Shown here: positions 48,979 to 58,601 of the stretch, one piece after another
How the letters are laid out: each line of letters opens with the position of its first letter
How positions within the stretch are numbered: the stretch's first letter is position 1
Assembly: GCF_018131105.1 (NCBI RefSeq)
Contig: NZ_JAFCJI010000001.1
Location: 3,384,001-3,448,000, forward strand
Reading direction: 5' to 3'
DNA: 64,000 bases
DNA from: Bradyrhizobium manausense
GTDB taxonomy: Bacteria; Pseudomonadota; Alphaproteobacteria; Rhizobiales; Xanthobacteraceae
Notes under the pieces: generated by a model
What the model was told of the DNA's origin: nothing
What the model saw: only the letters and a program-made list of their open reading frames with translations
Database searches by the model: none
Program-made: the position numbers and the translations under genes

Positions 48979-50817
48979 CTACGCCACCGCGCGCTCGCGA
49001 TACATCGCGTCGATCTCGGCGGCATAGCGCTTGTTCACGAAATTGCGCTTCAGCTTCATCGTCGGCGTCAGTTCCTCGTCCTCCGGGGTGAGCTGACGTT
49101 CGATCAGGTAGAATTTCTTGATGGTCTCGACGCGGGCGAAGTTGGCGTTGACGCCTTCGATCTCGCGCCAGATCAGTTGCTGGATTTCGCCGGCCCGGCA
49201 CAGGCTGGCGTAGTTGGTGAAGGGGATATCGTTGTCCTGGGCGAATTTCTCGACGTTCTCCTGGTCGATCATCACGAGGCAGGTCAGGTACGGCCGCTTG
49301 TCGCCGATCACGACGGCGTCCGAGATATAGGGCGAGAATTTGAGCTGGTTCTCGATCTCCGACGGCGTGATGTTCTTGCCGCCTGATGTGATGATGATGT
49401 CCTTCATCCGGTCGGTGATACGGACGAACCCCTCGTTGTCGATGGTGCCGACGTCGCCCGTGCGCAACCAGCCGCGATGGTCGATGGTCTCCGCCGTCTT
49501 CTCCGGCTGGTTCAGATAGCCCATGAACAGGAAGTCGCCCTTGATCAGGATCTCGCCGTCGGGCGACAGCGCGACCTCGCCCCACGGCACGGCCGTGCCG
49601 ACCGAACCGAGCTTGATGCGCGCGCCCGGCATCATGGTCGCAACGCCGCAATTCTCGGTCTGGCCGTAGACCTCGTGGATGTCGATGCCGAGCGCGAGAT
49701 ACCACCGGATCAGATCAGGGGCGATCGGTGCCGCGCCGGTGAAGGCGATGCGGCAACGGTCGAGCCCGATCATGCGGCGGATATTGCGGAAGGCGAATTG
49801 ATGAGCGACGCGATTGGCAATGCGCAAACCGAGCGGCGGCACGTTGCCTTCGATCCGGCAATCGACCATCCGATAGCCGATCGCGATGGCGCGGCGATAG
49901 ACCCATTGCTGGAGCGGCGTCGCGTCCTTCAGCGCGATGGTAATGGCGGAATAGAACTTTTCCCAGATCCGCGGCACCGCGAGGAAAACGGTCGGCTGCA
50001 CCTCGCGCAGATTGTCCGGCACGGTCTCCGGGCTTTCGGCAAAGTTCATCACCGAGCCGAGCGCGACCGAGATGTAATAGCCGCCGACGCGCTCGGCGAC
50101 GTGGCAAAGCGGCAGGAAGATCAGCCGGTCCTCATCCTCGCGCGCCGGGATGAAGTCGTTGGCGTGTCGCATTTGATGCGTGACGCTGCGGTTGGCGTGC
50201 ATTGCGCCCTTCGGCGGGCCCGTCGTGCCTGACGTGTAGACCAGCACAGCGAGATCGTCGGCATTGCGGCTGTCGATCATCTCTTGCCAAAGCGCCTCAC
50301 GGCCGACCATGTGATTGCGGCCGAGCGCGCGAAACTCGTCAAGCGACATCACCATGTCGTCGGAGAAGCCGCTGAGCCCTTCCATGTCGAACACGACGAT
50401 CCGTTGCAGGCTGGGGCAGCGGGCGCGGCAGGCCAGGATCTTGTCGAGTTGCTCCTCGTCCTCCGCGAAGATCACCCGCGTCGTGGAATCGTTGATGAGA
50501 TATTCGACCTGGGTCGATGCGTCGGTCGGATAGATGCCCGAAGAGACGCCTCCGGCGCACAGGATACCCATGTCGGCATAGATCCACTCGGGCACGGCGT
50601 TGGCGATGATGGAGGCGACGTCACCGGGCCTGAAGCCAACGGCGCGAAGGCCGTAGGCGATTTCCCTGGAGGTCTGCAGCCATTCCCGCCAACTCGTCGG
50701 CTGCCAGATGCCGAACTTCTTCTCGCGGATTGCAGGCCTTTCGCCGCGCACCTCTGCCGCGCGCAAAAAGCTCTTTGCGATCGTATCAGCGACCGTCAGC
50801 ACCGCCGGTCGGGCCAT
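48979..50817 (-). CDS. Long-chain acyl-CoA synthetase / AMP-dependent ligase (FadD-like)
   Basis: 612-residue AMP-forming acid-CoA ligase. The P-loop VYTSGTTGPPKGAMH (about 192-206), the A5-type motif YGQTENCG (about 385) and the hinge region RTGDVGTIDNEGF (about 447) are complete. The C-terminal ITSGGKNITPSEIEN block with the functional Lys region is present. It should activate a fatty or aromatic acid to its CoA ester. It lies between the LivF-type ATPase and the binding protein of a Liv-type transporter, so uptake and activation of the same acid is the likely purpose. Confidence 0.92.
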   Translation of the reverse strand: MARPAVLTVADTIAKSFLRAAEVRGERPAIREKKFGIWQPTSWREWLQTSREIAYGLRAVGFRPGDVASIIANAVPEWIYADMGILCAGGVSSGIYPTDASTQVEYLINDSTTRVIFAEDEEQLDKILACRARCPSLQRIVVFDMEGLSGFSDDMVMSLDEFRALGRNHMVGREALWQEMIDSRNADDLAVLVYTSGTTGPPKGAMHANRSVTHQMRHANDFIPAREDEDRLIFLPLCHVAERVGGYYISVALGSVMNFAESPETVPDNLREVQPTVFLAVPRIWEKFYSAITIALKDATPLQQWVYRRAIAIGYRMVDCRIEGNVPPLGLRIANRVAHQFAFRNIRRMIGLDRCRIAFTGAAPIAPDLIRWYLALGIDIHEVYGQTENCGVATMMPGARIKLGSVGTAVPWGEVALSPDGEILIKGDFLFMGYLNQPEKTAETIDHRGWLRTGDVGTIDNEGFVRITDRMKDIIITSGGKNITPSEIENQLKFSPYISDAVVIGDKRPYLTCLVMIDQENVEKFAQDNDIPFTNYASLCRAGEIQQLIWREIEGVNANFARVETIKKFYLIERQLTPEDEELTPTMKLKRNFVNKRYAAEIDAMYRERAVA

Positions 50818-50873
50818 GCGCGTCTCCTCCTTGTCGCTCAGTTCGTCATCGCCAGCTCATCATCGCCAAGTCT

Positions 50874-51662
50874 TCACCGCCACGTCTTCTTCTTTTTCCA
50901 ACGCCGCTCGCCTCGCGCGCCGGCTTCCTTGGCGCCAAGGTAGAATTCCTGGATATCCTGGGAATGCATCAAGCGGTCGCAGCTGTCGTTCATCACGACG
51001 CGGCCGATCTCCAGCACATACCCATAATGCGCGGTCTCCAGCGCCACCCGCGCATTCTGCTCGACCAGCAGGATCGACATCCCCTGCTCCTCGTTGACGC
51101 GGCGGATGATCGTAAAAATCTCCTTCACCAGGATCGGCGACAGGCCGAGCGACGGCTCGTCGAGCAGCAACAGCGTCGGCCTGTTCATCAGCGCGCGCCC
51201 GATCGCGAGCATCTGCTGCTCGCCGCCGGAGAGCTGGCCGGCCGGCTGGTTGATGCGCTCCTTCAGTCGCGGGAAGTAGCCATAGACCCGCTCCATATCT
51301 TCCGCCACGCCATCACGATCGCTGCGCGGAAAGGCCCCCATCATCAGGTTCTCGCGCACCGAGAGGAACGGGAACACCTCGCGCCCCTCGGGCACATGGC
51401 TGAGGCCAAGGCGCACGATGCGATCGGCCTCCATGCGCTGGATCGGCTTGCCCATGAACTCGATCGAGCCTTTTTGCGGATCGAGAATGCCCGAGATGGT
51501 CTTGAGCACTGTGGTCTTGCCGGCGCCATTGGCCCCCAGCAGCGTGACGATGCGGCCGCGGGGCACCTCCAGCGAAATGCCGCGGATCGCCATGATCGGC
51601 CCGTAATAGCTCTCGATGTTGGAGAGTTTCAGGATGATATCGGGCGCCACGGTCGCATCCAT
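50874..51662 (-). CDS. ABC transporter ATP-binding protein (LivF-like)
   Basis: 262-residue ATPase of the high-affinity branched-chain-type transporter. Walker A GANGAGKTT (about 43-51), signature LSGGEQQMLAIG (about 149-160), Walker B LLLLDEPSLGLSP and the LVEQNARVAL switch are present. It is 4 bp behind the LivG-like gene. A basic Lys/Arg-rich C-terminal tail (about 245-262) is unusual for LivF. Confidence 0.93.
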   Translation of the reverse strand: MDATVAPDIILKLSNIESYYGPIMAIRGISLEVPRGRIVTLLGANGAGKTTVLKTISGILDPQKGSIEFMGKPIQRMEADRIVRLGLSHVPEGREVFPFLSVRENLMMGAFPRSDRDGVAEDMERVYGYFPRLKERINQPAGQLSGGEQQMLAIGRALMNRPTLLLLDEPSLGLSPILVKEIFTIIRRVNEEQGMSILLVEQNARVALETAHYGYVLEIGRVVMNDSCDRLMHSQDIQEFYLGAKEAGARGERRWKKKKTWR

Positions 51663-51665
51663 GCG

Positions 51666-52424
51666 TCAGGCTCCCAGATACGCGGCGACGACGTCGGGGT
51701 GCTGCTGGACTTCAGCAGGCGATCCCGTCGCCAGCACCCGGCCGTAGTTCAGCGCGATGACGCGATCGGAAACGCGGTTGACCAGCGACATGTCGTGCTC
51801 GACCATCAGCACGGTGACGCCGAGCTCGCTCTTCATGTCGCGGATCCAGAACGACATGTCGTCGGTCTCCTCGACGTTCAGCCCCGAGGACGGCTCGTCG
51901 AGCAGGATCAGCTTCGGCTCCGAGCACAGCGCACGCGCGAGCTCGATCACCTTGCGCACGCCGTAAGGCAGGCCCGAGATCAGCTTGTCGCGGTAAGCCT
52001 CGAGATCGAGGAACTCGATCACCTGCTCGACCCTTCGGCGGTGCACCTTCTCATTGGCACGCACGCTCGGCAGGAACAGCAATTCCTGCCAGAGCTGCGT
52101 GGTGGAATGCCGGTGGCGGCCGACCAGGAGGTTTGACAGCACGGTCGCATTCTCGAACAGCTCGATGTTCTGGAAGGTGCGGGCGATGCCGAGCTTTGCG
52201 ATATCGTAAGGCGGCTCTTCCGTGATGTCCTGGTCCTCGAAGAAGATGCGCCCCGAGGTCGGCCGGTAGATCCGCGAGATCAGATTGAAGATCGAGCTCT
52301 TGCCGGCGCCGTTCGGACCGATGATCGAGAGGATCTCGCCCTTCTCGACCGCGAACGACACCGCATCGACGGCCTTCAGGCCCCCGAAATGCAGCGAAAG
52401 GTTCTCGGCGCGAAAATAGCTCAT
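51666..52424 (-). CDS. ABC transporter ATP-binding protein (LivG-like)
   Basis: 252-residue ATPase partner. Walker [10 protein letters not shown] (about 37-45), the LivG-type signature [15 protein letters not shown] (about 151-165), Walker [13 protein letters not shown] and [11 protein letters not shown] are present. Its start overlaps the LivM-type permease gene by four bases, so translation is coupled. Confidence 0.93.
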   Translation of the reverse strand: MSYFRAENLSLHFGGLKAVDAVSFAVEKGEILSIIGPNGAGKSSIFNLISRIYRPTSGRIFFEDQDITEEPPYDIAKLGIARTFQNIELFENATVLSNLLVGRHRHSTTQLWQELLFLPSVRANEKVHRRRVEQVIEFLDLEAYRDKLISGLPYGVRKVIELARALCSEPKLILLDEPSSGLNVEETDDMSFWIRDMKSELGVTVLMVEHDMSLVNRVSDRVIALNYGRVLATGSPAEVQQHPDVVAAYLGA

Positions 52425-53572
52425 CGGTTCCGCTCCGACTTCACGTAGATCTTCTGTCGCTTGAAGGTCGAGCGTTTGTAGAGCGGGAACAGCTGGAAGA
52501 AGAGCTTTATTTTCAGCCAGCGGCCGTAGATGCCGAGCGGCTCGAACAGCACGAACAGCATGATGATGATGCCGTAGATCGCGCCCTTGAGCCCGTTCAG
52601 CGAGGCAAAGGCCGCGACCTTGGACTGGATGTTGCCCGCAGTCGCCGAGCCCGCCCCGAACGTCGCGGCGATGCCGGCGATGATTCCGGGCATGTCGTCC
52701 TTGAGGTAGGTCAGGAACGGATCGATCATCACGATGAAGATCGCGCCCAGCACCGCCCCATGCAGGCTGAAGGTGCCGCCGATCAGGATCACGATGATGA
52801 ACTCGATCGAGAGCTGGAGCGTGAACATCTCCGGCGAGATGAAGGAGAGCTTGTGCGCGAACAGGACGCCGGCAAAGCCTGTTATCGCTGCCGAGATCGC
52901 AAACGACTTCACCTTGTAGAGCGCGACATTGACGCCCATGCTGCGCGCCGCCGTCTCGCTGTCCCGGATCGCGACGAAGGCGCGGCCCGTCGGCGAACGC
53001 AGCAGGTTGAGCGTGCCGACGATGGTCAGCACCAGCACCGCAAGGCAGAGGAAATAGAAGGTCGGACTGTCGCGCGAGACCGTCACGCCGAGCAGCGACA
53101 GCGCCTTGACCCGCATGCCTTCATTGCCGTTGGTGACGCTTTCCCAGCGCGCCAGAATTTCCTCGACGATGAAGGCGAAGGAGATCGTGGCGATGACGAG
53201 ATAGATGCCCTGGAGGCGCAGCGCGGGAAAGCCGACCAGCGCCCCGACGCAGCCGGTCAGGATGCCGGCGGTGAGGAAATAGACGGGAAAGGGTACGTTG
53301 TATTTCTGCAAGTACGCCGCCGTATAGGCGCCGATCGCGAGGAACGCGGCGTGTCCCAGCGAGGCCTGCCCGGTAAAACCCGTCAAGATCAGCAGCGCCA
53401 CGCCGACGGTGGCATAGATGCAGACGAAGACCAGCTGGCTCATCAGATAGCTGGAGAGCACGTAAGGCGCGATCAGCAGCACCGCGAGCAGAAGACCGTA
53501 GGAGACGACGTAGCCCGAATGCGGGAACAGCCTGATGTCGTCCTCATAGTCGGTCTTGAACAGGAAGCGCAT
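52421..53572 (-). CDS. Branched-chain-type ABC transporter permease (LivM-like)
   Basis: 383-residue inner-membrane permease with about ten helices. The family segment GRAFVAIRDSETAARSMGVN (about 190-209), the EAA-type cytoplasmic loop, is clear. An N-terminal extension (about 1-25) and a basic C-terminal tail (KLFFQLFPLYKRSTFKR) are present. It is 4 bp behind the LivH-type permease. Confidence 0.92.
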   Translation of the reverse strand: MRFLFKTDYEDDIRLFPHSGYVVSYGLLLAVLLIAPYVLSSYLMSQLVFVCIYATVGVALLILTGFTGQASLGHAAFLAIGAYTAAYLQKYNVPFPVYFLTAGILTGCVGALVGFPALRLQGIYLVIATISFAFIVEEILARWESVTNGNEGMRVKALSLLGVTVSRDSPTFYFLCLAVLVLTIVGTLNLLRSPTGRAFVAIRDSETAARSMGVNVALYKVKSFAISAAITGFAGVLFAHKLSFISPEMFTLQLSIEFIIVILIGGTFSLHGAVLGAIFIVMIDPFLTYLKDDMPGIIAGIAATFGAGSATAGNIQSKVAAFASLNGLKGAIYGIIIMLFVLFEPLGIYGRWLKIKLFFQLFPLYKRSTFKRQKIYVKSERNR

Positions 53573-53576
53573 GCGT

Positions 53577-54452
53577 TCAGACCTTCTTGCGGGCGTGAAG
53601 GCCGAACAGGCCTTCGGGCTTCAGCAACAGCACGGCGAGCAGCACGATGTAGGGCGCGACGTCCTTCCAGCCTTCGGGCAGATAGAACCCCGCCATGCTC
53701 TCGATCACGCCGATCAGGACGCCGCCAACGACCGCGCCCGGGATCGAGCCGAAGCCGCCGAGCACGGCGGCCGGAAACGCCTTGAGACCGAGCACGAGGC
53801 CGACATTGGAATGAATGAAGGTGATCGGCGCCAGCAGCACGCCGGCGCAGGTCGCGACCGCCGCGCTGATCGCCCAGACGATCGACACCACGCGCTTGAC
53901 CGGGATGCCCATGTAGTAGGCCGCCAGCATGTTCTCGGAGCTGGCGCGCATCGCGGTTCCGAGCGTGGTCTTGTTGAAGAACAGCCAGAGCAATGTGCAG
54001 AGGATGACGGTTGCCGCGATCACCGACAACTTGTCGTGGGCGAGGACCAGCGAGCCGATGCGCAGCACGCCCTGGCTGAACGGCGTCTCGATCTTGAAAT
54101 CGTCGGTGCCCCAGATCATGCCGGCGACCGAGCGCAGGAAATAGCCGAGCCCGATGGTGGCCATGATGATGGAGAATTGCGGATAGCCGAGGATCGGCCG
54201 AACCACGATCCGCTCCGCCAGCATGCCGAACAGCGCCATCGCAGCCACCGCACCGGCAAAGCCGACCCAGTAGTTCAGGCCCATCATGCCGATGAAGGTG
54301 AAGGCGAAAAAGCCGCCCAGCATCATCAGATCGCCCTGGGCGAAGTTGACGACCTCGGTGGCCTTGTAGACGAGCACGAAGCCGAGCGCGATCAGGCCGT
54401 AGACACAGCCGAGCGCAACACCGCTGACCAGCTGCTGAACGAAATCCAGCAT
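53577..54452 (-). CDS. Branched-chain-type ABC transporter permease (LivH-like)
   Basis: 291-residue permease, first gene of the operon. The start at ATG 54452 was chosen for its GAGGAC ribosome binding site and MLDFVQQLVSGVALGCVYG, the standard LivH opening; an alternative at 54473 adds seven residues. The EAA-type loop reads LGTAMRASSENMLAAYYMGI (about 165-184). About eight helices are present. The promoter should lie in the 275-bp gap shared with the divergent ABC-2 pair. Confidence 0.92.
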   Translation of the reverse strand: MLDFVQQLVSGVALGCVYGLIALGFVLVYKATEVVNFAQGDLMMLGGFFAFTFIGMMGLNYWVGFAGAVAAMALFGMLAERIVVRPILGYPQFSIIMATIGLGYFLRSVAGMIWGTDDFKIETPFSQGVLRIGSLVLAHDKLSVIAATVILCTLLWLFFNKTTLGTAMRASSENMLAAYYMGIPVKRVVSIVWAISAAVATCAGVLLAPITFIHSNVGLVLGLKAFPAAVLGGFGSIPGAVVGGVLIGVIESMAGFYLPEGWKDVAPYIVLLAVLLLKPEGLFGLHARKKV

Positions 54453-54726
54453 CGCCGCGTCCTCCCGATGCAACCAGCGGTTCTTGACGACCGCATTGCC
54501 GCATCCTTGTGTCCAGCCGCTACGCAGTCGTTTCGCCGCGTGAGCGCCATTTGTCCCGGCGCCAATTCAGCCTGAACCGCCCAGTACTGTCAACAAACGG
54601 TGACTTGCCTTTAGTCCAAGCCCCGGTCGAAGTCGGTTGCCGGAATTTGCGGCGGCGCGATTCACTGTGCCGAAACATCTTCGGGTCATGGTCGCGACCG
54701 ATGCAAAACCGTATGGTGTGGCCGTC

Positions 54727-55476
54727 ATGAAGCCGGACAGCTCGGCGCTCGAAGTCCGAGGGTTAACGAAGCGTTTTGACCGTTTGGCGGTCGATAGCCT
54801 CGATCTCACCATTCATGCCGGCGAATTCTATGCGCTGGTCGGCCCCAATGGCGCCGGCAAGACCACCACTTTGCGCATGGTTGCCGGCCTGCTCAGACCC
54901 GATGACGGCGGCGTCTCGATCTTCGGCATCGATGCGCTCCGAAATCCTGTCGCGGCCAAGCAGGTGATGGCGTGGGTTTCCGACGAGCCCATGATCTATG
55001 ACAAGCTCACGCCGCTCGAATATCTCGAATTCGTCGCCGGCCTCTGGGGCATCGCGCCCTCCCTCTCGAAACCAGTCGCCGAGGAACTGCTGGACTCGCT
55101 CGGCCTCGAGCCACACCGGCACGAACGCTGCGAAGGTTTCTCCAAAGGCATGCGCCAGAAAGTGGCGCTTGCCGGCGCGCTGGTGCACGATCCACGGCTC
55201 ATCATCCTCGACGAACCGCTGACGGGCCTCGACGCCGTCTCGGCGCGCCATGTGAAGGGATTGCTCGGCGATCGCGTCCGCGCCGGCTGCACCGTCATCA
55301 TGACGACGCATATTCTCGAGGTCGCGGAGCGCATGGCCGACCGCATCGGCGTGATCGCCGCGGGGCGCCTCGTTGCCGAAGGCACCCTGACTGAGCTGCG
55401 CCAGCAGAACGGCCATGCCGACACCAGCCTCGAAGATCTCTTCATCGCATTGGTGACGCTTCAGGAAGCCGCATGA
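54727..55476 (+). CDS. ABC-2 type transporter ATP-binding protein
   Basis: 249-residue ATPase. The start ATG 54727 opens just before SALEVRGLTKRFDRL; earlier in-frame ATGs at 54637 and 54688 are possible but extend into a low-quality region. Walker A GPNGAGKTT, the signature FSKGMRQKVALAGALV, Walker B LIILDEPLTGLD and MTTHILEVAERM are present. It works with the permease whose start overlaps its stop by four bases, so the pair forms an exporter. The cargo is not indicated. Confidence 0.9.
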   Translation: MKPDSSALEVRGLTKRFDRLAVDSLDLTIHAGEFYALVGPNGAGKTTTLRMVAGLLRPDDGGVSIFGIDALRNPVAAKQVMAWVSDEPMIYDKLTPLEYLEFVAGLWGIAPSLSKPVAEELLDSLGLEPHRHERCEGFSKGMRQKVALAGALVHDPRLIILDEPLTGLDAVSARHVKGLLGDRVRAGCTVIMTTHILEVAERMADRIGVIAAGRLVAEGTLTELRQQNGHADTSLEDLFIALVTLQEAA

Positions 55477-56999
55477 GCTCGGCGACCGCGCTTTCGTGGT
55501 TCGCCCGTCACGAGCTTCGGCTCGCCTGGCGCGAATGGTTCGCCATGATGACGGGCGGCCGGCGCAAGCGCGCACGCGCCGCTGTGATCGGCCTGCTGTT
55601 CTTCGCCGCACTGCTGCACGTGCCGGCCTGGGCGGTGATCGGCCGCTTCGCTAATCTGCAGCTGCCGCTCGACAAGTCTTCGCTGATCGTGATCTCGACG
55701 ACGATCCTTCTCGCCTGGACCTTGATGCTGTCACAGGCGATCGAATCCGTAACACGAGTGTTTTACGCCCGCGCCGATCTCGATCTCATCATGTCCTCGC
55801 CGGCGACCCTGGCCAATCTGTTCTCGGTGCGCATCGCCGCGATCGCGCTTACCGTCACGATGATGGCGCTGTTGTTCTCGACGCCCTTCATCGACGTGCT
55901 GGTGATCGGCGGCGGCGCGCGATGGCTCGCCGCATTCGGCGTGGTCGTCGCGATGGGCCTGTCGGCCGCGGCGATCGCGATTGCCGTCACCATTCTCCTG
56001 TTTCGCTTGATCGGCCCGTCGCGGACGCGCTTCGTCGCCCAGATTCTTGCCGCGATCATCGGCGCCGGCTTCGTGATCGCGCTCCAGGTCGCGGCGATCA
56101 TCTCCTATGGCACGCTGTCGCGCTTTACCATCCTGACCTCAGGCACCCTCGCGAACCATGCGCCCGACATCGACAGCATCTGGTGGTGGCCGGCAAGGGC
56201 GACCATGGGCGACAGCGAGGCCCTGCTCCTGCTCCTCGCGCTCGGGCTGGTGCTGCTTGGATGCGTCATGGCGATCTTCTCGGGCCGCTTCGCCGACACG
56301 GCGATCGAAGCCGCCGCCTACGGCACATCCAGCCGCAAGCGCGCGAAGGAGCGCCCGTTCCGCGGCGGATCGCGCCAGCAGGCGCTGCGGCACAAGGAAT
56401 TCGTGCTGCTGTGGCGCGATCCCTGGCTGATCTCGCAGACGCTGATGCAGCTGCTTTATCTGGTGCCGCCGGCATTGCTGCTCTGGCGCAGTTTTGGCGA
56501 CAGTTCCGCGGCGCTGACGCTGATTACGCCCGTGATCGTCATGGCCGCAGGTCAGCTCGCCGGTGGGCTCGCCTGGTTGACGATCTCAGGCGAGGACGCG
56601 CCTGACCTGATCGCGACCGCACCGCTGACGTCCGCCAGCGTCATCCGCGCCAAGATCGAGGTGGTGCTGATCGCGATCTCCGTCATCTTCAGCCCGCTGG
56701 TGGCAACACTGGTTTTCGCCTCGCCGTTCCAGGCCGCGATCACGGCAGCCACGGTGATCATCAGCGCGGCCTGCGCCACCGCAATCCAGCTCTGGTTCCG
56801 GGTCCAGGCCCGGCGCAGCCAATTCCGCCGCCGCCAGACCTCGTCGCGGCTTGCGACCTTTGCCGAAGCCTTCTCCTCGATCGGCTGGGCCGCCACCGCC
56901 GCGCTGCTGCTCACGCTGCCGACCGCCGGCATCGTCAGCGGACTGATCACTGCGGGCCTCGTCGCCGGCACCTGGAAATTCAGTCCGCGCAGGGAGTGA
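55473..56999 (+). CDS. ABC-2 type exporter permease
   Basis: 508-residue membrane protein with about ten to twelve hydrophobic helices. An N-terminal basic segment (GGRRKRARAAVIGLLFF) precedes the first helix. There is a basic cytoplasmic loop near residue 285 (SRKRAKERPFRGGSRQQAL). It is translationally coupled to the ATPase. It lacks a recognisable substrate signature, and pairs of this kind are usually lipid, drug or polysaccharide exporters. Confidence 0.8.
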   Translation: MSSATALSWFARHELRLAWREWFAMMTGGRRKRARAAVIGLLFFAALLHVPAWAVIGRFANLQLPLDKSSLIVISTTILLAWTLMLSQAIESVTRVFYARADLDLIMSSPATLANLFSVRIAAIALTVTMMALLFSTPFIDVLVIGGGARWLAAFGVVVAMGLSAAAIAIAVTILLFRLIGPSRTRFVAQILAAIIGAGFVIALQVAAIISYGTLSRFTILTSGTLANHAPDIDSIWWWPARATMGDSEALLLLLALGLVLLGCVMAIFSGRFADTAIEAAAYGTSSRKRAKERPFRGGSRQQALRHKEFVLLWRDPWLISQTLMQLLYLVPPALLLWRSFGDSSAALTLITPVIVMAAGQLAGGLAWLTISGEDAPDLIATAPLTSASVIRAKIEVVLIAISVIFSPLVATLVFASPFQAAITAATVIISAACATAIQLWFRVQARRSQFRRRQTSSRLATFAEAFSSIGWAATAALLLTLPTAGIVSGLITAGLVAGTWKFSPRRE

Positions 57000-57090
57000 G
57001 GGTGCGGCATTGACGCGCTGTTGATCTCAGCCCGTTGGCCAGGCGCCGCGTCGCACGCTAGACTTTCCCCGACGTCATCGGGGACTGGCC

Positions 57091-57906
57091 ATGTGGCGAA
57101 TAGTTTCGGCGGCATTTGTGCTGTTGAGCACATGTCTCTCACCTGCCCTCGCCCAGCAGCCGCCTCAGCGCAGCGAATGCCTGGCGATGGCGAACGCCGC
57201 GCCCCGCGCGATGCCGGCTGTCTTCCGCCAGGCGGCCGCCACGGCCGAGGTCGAAATCACCTATGCCGGCCACTCCACCTATTTCATCGACACGCCGGGC
57301 GGGGTGCGCATCGCGACCGACTACAGCGGTGCCTATCAGGTCGGGCGATTGCCTGACGTCGTCACCATGAACCGGGCACACAGCACGCACTATTCTCTCA
57401 ATCCCGACAAGCGCATTCCCCATGTGCTGCATGGCTGGGGCGAGGACGGAAAGCCGGCCATCGTGTCGGAGCGCATCGGCGACACTTTCATCCGCAACGT
57501 CACGACCGACATCCGCCGCTACTTCGGCGACGATTCCGGCGCCGACATGATCCGCGACGGCAATTCGATCTTCATCTTCGAGGTCGCGGGCCTCTGCATC
57601 GGCCATCTCGGCCATTTGCACCACAAGCTCGACGACAGCCATTTCGCCCAGATCGGGCGACTCGACATCGTGATGGTACCGATCGACGGCACCTACACCA
57701 TGTCGCTCGACGGCGTCTCCGAGATCACCAGGCGGCTGCGCGCCTCCGTGGTGCTGCCAATGCACCGCTTCGCCACCCCGCTCGACGAGTTCATGCGCCG
57801 GATCGGCCAGCAGTTCGAGATCGACCGCCGCACCGAGCGCTCCCTGCGGATATCGCGGGATACGCTGCCGACGACACCGACGGTGATCATCCTCGACGGC
57901 GTCTGA
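57091..57906 (+). CDS. Secreted MBL-fold protein with degenerate metal motif
   Basis: 271-residue protein with a signal peptide (about 1-22, VSAAFVLLSTCLSPALAQ). It has the MBL-fold outline of the UlaG-like branch: YAGHSTYFIDTPGG (about 58-71), GHLGHLHHKLD and LPMHRFATPLDEF. The first metal motif, canonically H-x-H-x-D-H, reads R-x-H-x-T-H here (RAHSTHY, 95-101), so two ligands are lost. Activity as a two-metal hydrolase is therefore doubtful, and a one-metal or non-catalytic role is possible. It ends 64 bp before the next small gene. Confidence 0.82.
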   Translation: MWRIVSAAFVLLSTCLSPALAQQPPQRSECLAMANAAPRAMPAVFRQAAATAEVEITYAGHSTYFIDTPGGVRIATDYSGAYQVGRLPDVVTMNRAHSTHYSLNPDKRIPHVLHGWGEDGKPAIVSERIGDTFIRNVTTDIRRYFGDDSGADMIRDGNSIFIFEVAGLCIGHLGHLHHKLDDSHFAQIGRLDIVMVPIDGTYTMSLDGVSEITRRLRASVVLPMHRFATPLDEFMRRIGQQFEIDRRTERSLRISRDTLPTTPTVIILDGV

Positions 57907-57969
57907 CGGCAATTTTCTCCAAGTCGGCCGCCGGCGGTTCGTGCTGATCTTCTGCAACAGGAGATCGAT

Positions 57970-58491
57970 ATGACCGACTTCAAGAGATTGTTGCACGCGG
58001 ATGGACCCAACCCCGAGCACGCGGCGGCGCTTCAGCTCTATGGCCGCTTCGTCGGCGATTGGGACGCCGAAATCACCGCCCATGGACCCGACGGAACGAA
58101 ACACAATGCACCCGGCGAGATCCATTTCGGCTGGGTGCTGGAAGGACGCGCCGTCCAGGATGTCTGGATGATACCCCGCCCCGCGGGCAACCCGGCCTTT
58201 CCAATCGCCGGCAATTGGTACGGCACGACACTGCGGGTCTACGATCCCTCCATTTCCGCGTGGCGGATTTCCTGGTTCGATCCCGGACGCAGTGTATTCC
58301 GCCAGCAGATTGGCCGCCCGCGCGGCGATGACATCGTGCAGGAAGGCACCACGGAAGCCGGTGACCTCACGCGCTGGAGTTTTGTTGAAATCACGGATGA
58401 TTCCTTTCACTGGCTCGGCGAGGTCAAGCCCGCCACGGCTGCCGACTGGCGGCTGGCGGTCGACGTGAGGGCGACGCGGCGCAAGGGCTGA
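57970..58491 (+). CDS. Hypothetical protein, DUF1579-like
   Basis: 173-residue soluble protein. It opens with GPNPEHAAALQLYGRFVGDWD and has a calycin-like run of beta strands: GEIHFGWVLEGRAVQDVWM, AGNWYGTTLRVYDP and TRWSFVEITDDSFHW. The pattern recalls DUF1579 and related lipid- or small-ligand-binding barrels. No enzyme residues can be named. It is 64 bp after the MBL gene. Confidence 0.6.
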   Translation: MTDFKRLLHADGPNPEHAAALQLYGRFVGDWDAEITAHGPDGTKHNAPGEIHFGWVLEGRAVQDVWMIPRPAGNPAFPIAGNWYGTTLRVYDPSISAWRISWFDPGRSVFRQQIGRPRGDDIVQEGTTEAGDLTRWSFVEITDDSFHWLGEVKPATAADWRLAVDVRATRRKG

Positions 58492-58601
58492 CGGCAACGC
58501 CGCCGTGCTCGCGACGGAGGGCGCCGTTGCGCAAGGCGCGCTGCCGCGTGACGAGACGAGGTGCTACGCTCCCGCCACAAGAACAGAGGGAGCGAAATTC
58601 G

